From: Pseudobdellovibrionaceae bacterium
GTDB lineage: Bacteria; Bdellovibrionota; Bdellovibrionia; Bdellovibrionales; Bdellovibrionaceae
Reading direction: 5' to 3'
Assembly: GCA_022843825.1 (NCBI GenBank)
Contig: JALHMX010000004.1
Location: 62,001 to 126,000, forward strand
DNA: 64,000 nucleotides
Made by a program: the position numbers and the translations under genes. Of the stretch, positions 63,746 through 64,000 are shown in pieces. How positions within the stretch are numbered: position 1 is the stretch's first letter; every line of letters begins with the position of its first letter. Below the pieces are notes generated by a model. It saw only the letters and a program-made list of their open reading frames with translations, ran no database searches and was not told the DNA's origin.

Positions 63746-64000
63746 CTAATGAGGTCCGACAGATGATTTCTTCTCAAGCTCTTCCCACCGGGTATAGAGC
63801 TGGAGAATTTGATTTTCGAGATCAGAAATAAAAGTCGTCATTTCATTTAATTTCTTAAAATCTTTAGAGACCTCAGGGTGGAGCAATTCATCCTGTTTGG
63901 TTTTTAAGATCGCTTCTTTTTCTCGGATCGTGCTTTCCATGGTTTTAAACTCATTTAATTCTTTTGCAGATAGTTTATTTTGAGTTTTAGCTATTGCCGA
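63746..64000 (-). CDS. ABC-F family ATPase (Uup/YheS-like), C-terminal part
   Basis: The frame is open to the window edge, so only ~84 C-terminal residues are visible. KLSAKELNEFKTMESTIREKEAIL followed by a coiled-coil (DLENQILQLYTRWEELE) is the typical end of ABC-F proteins such as Uup, which act on ribosomes or in antibiotic protection. The ATPase domains lie beyond the window. The stop is one base from that of mutS, so the two transcripts converge with no terminator between. Confidence 0.82.
   Translation of the reverse strand, partial: SAIAKTQNKLSAKELNEFKTMESTIREKEAILKTKQDELLHPEVSKDFKKLNEMTTFISDLENQILQLYTRWEELEKKSSVGPH

Noticed and set aside
1-64000. Scan for CRISPR arrays, rRNA, tRNA genes, insertion sequences and prophage modules.
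   Set aside because: No regularly spaced repeats, tRNA cloverleaf-like gaps, transposases or phage structural genes were seen by eye; a tRNAscan and repeat search could confirm this.

Overview
The window is a dense, AT-rich bacterial chromosome segment. I see no tRNA, rRNA, CRISPR array, intact insertion sequence or prophage. The gene content suggests a Gram-negative, Bdellovibrionota-like organism. Pointers to this are Kdo and heptosyl transferases, many signal-peptide beta-barrels, an alternative complex III operon beside ResB/CcsA, the cdaA-ybbR-glmM cassette, an orphan LuxR-type HTH protein and a secreted protein-glutaminase homologue. This placement is inference from gene content; no marker-gene phylogeny was possible.

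Layout. 1-9.1 kb (+): end of glpX, small proteins, an aldehyde dehydrogenase, then tilS, ftsH, the c-di-AMP cassette cdaA-ybbR-glmM, and tsaE. 9.1-18.1 kb: an unknown minus-strand gene, then a tightly overlapping RNA-maturation operon (cysteine desulfurase, mnmA, mtaB, rnc, era, der) and a sodium-dependent transporter. 18.3-18.9 kb: an HD-GYP gene with a sigma28-like promoter. 18.9-35 kb is the most accessory-looking part. It holds two paralogous copies, in opposite orientation, of a beta-barrel gene overlapping a ~755-residue EF-hand lipoprotein gene. Between the copies lie a DUF1338 gene, rpmG, dcd, an unknown gene, waaA and waaF. Copy 2 continues into an MFS transporter, a third barrel-like protein and an RNA methyltransferase. 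34.9-37.5 kb: a possible acyltransferase-like protein, cobalamin adenosyltransferase and an N-formylglutamate amidohydrolase-family protein. 37.5-48.1 kb: cytochrome c maturation system II (resB, ccsA) followed by actABCDEF. 48.1-55.6 kb: the glutaminase homologue, thrS, infC (AUU start), a small Cys-rich exported protein, queG, a CCA-enzyme-like gene, the LuxR-type HTH protein and a thioesterase. 55.6-64 kb: an outer-membrane protein, purB, a peptidoglycan-recycling set (ldcA, serine hydrolase, mpl), a REP-like palindrome, mutS and the end of an ABC-F gene.

How it fits together. resB/ccsA attach haem to the ActA and ActE cytochromes of the quinol-oxidising complex. The desulfurase supplies sulfur for MnmA thiolation; MtaB and TsaE act on the same t6A nucleotide; TilS, QueG and the CCA enzyme add to a strong tRNA-maturation theme. 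LdcA and Mpl form a cytoplasmic murein-peptide recycling route. The best candidate for an undescribed system is the duplicated barrel/EF-hand lipoprotein pair. The second is the secreted glutaminase homologue, whose ribosome-binding site is buried in a hairpin.
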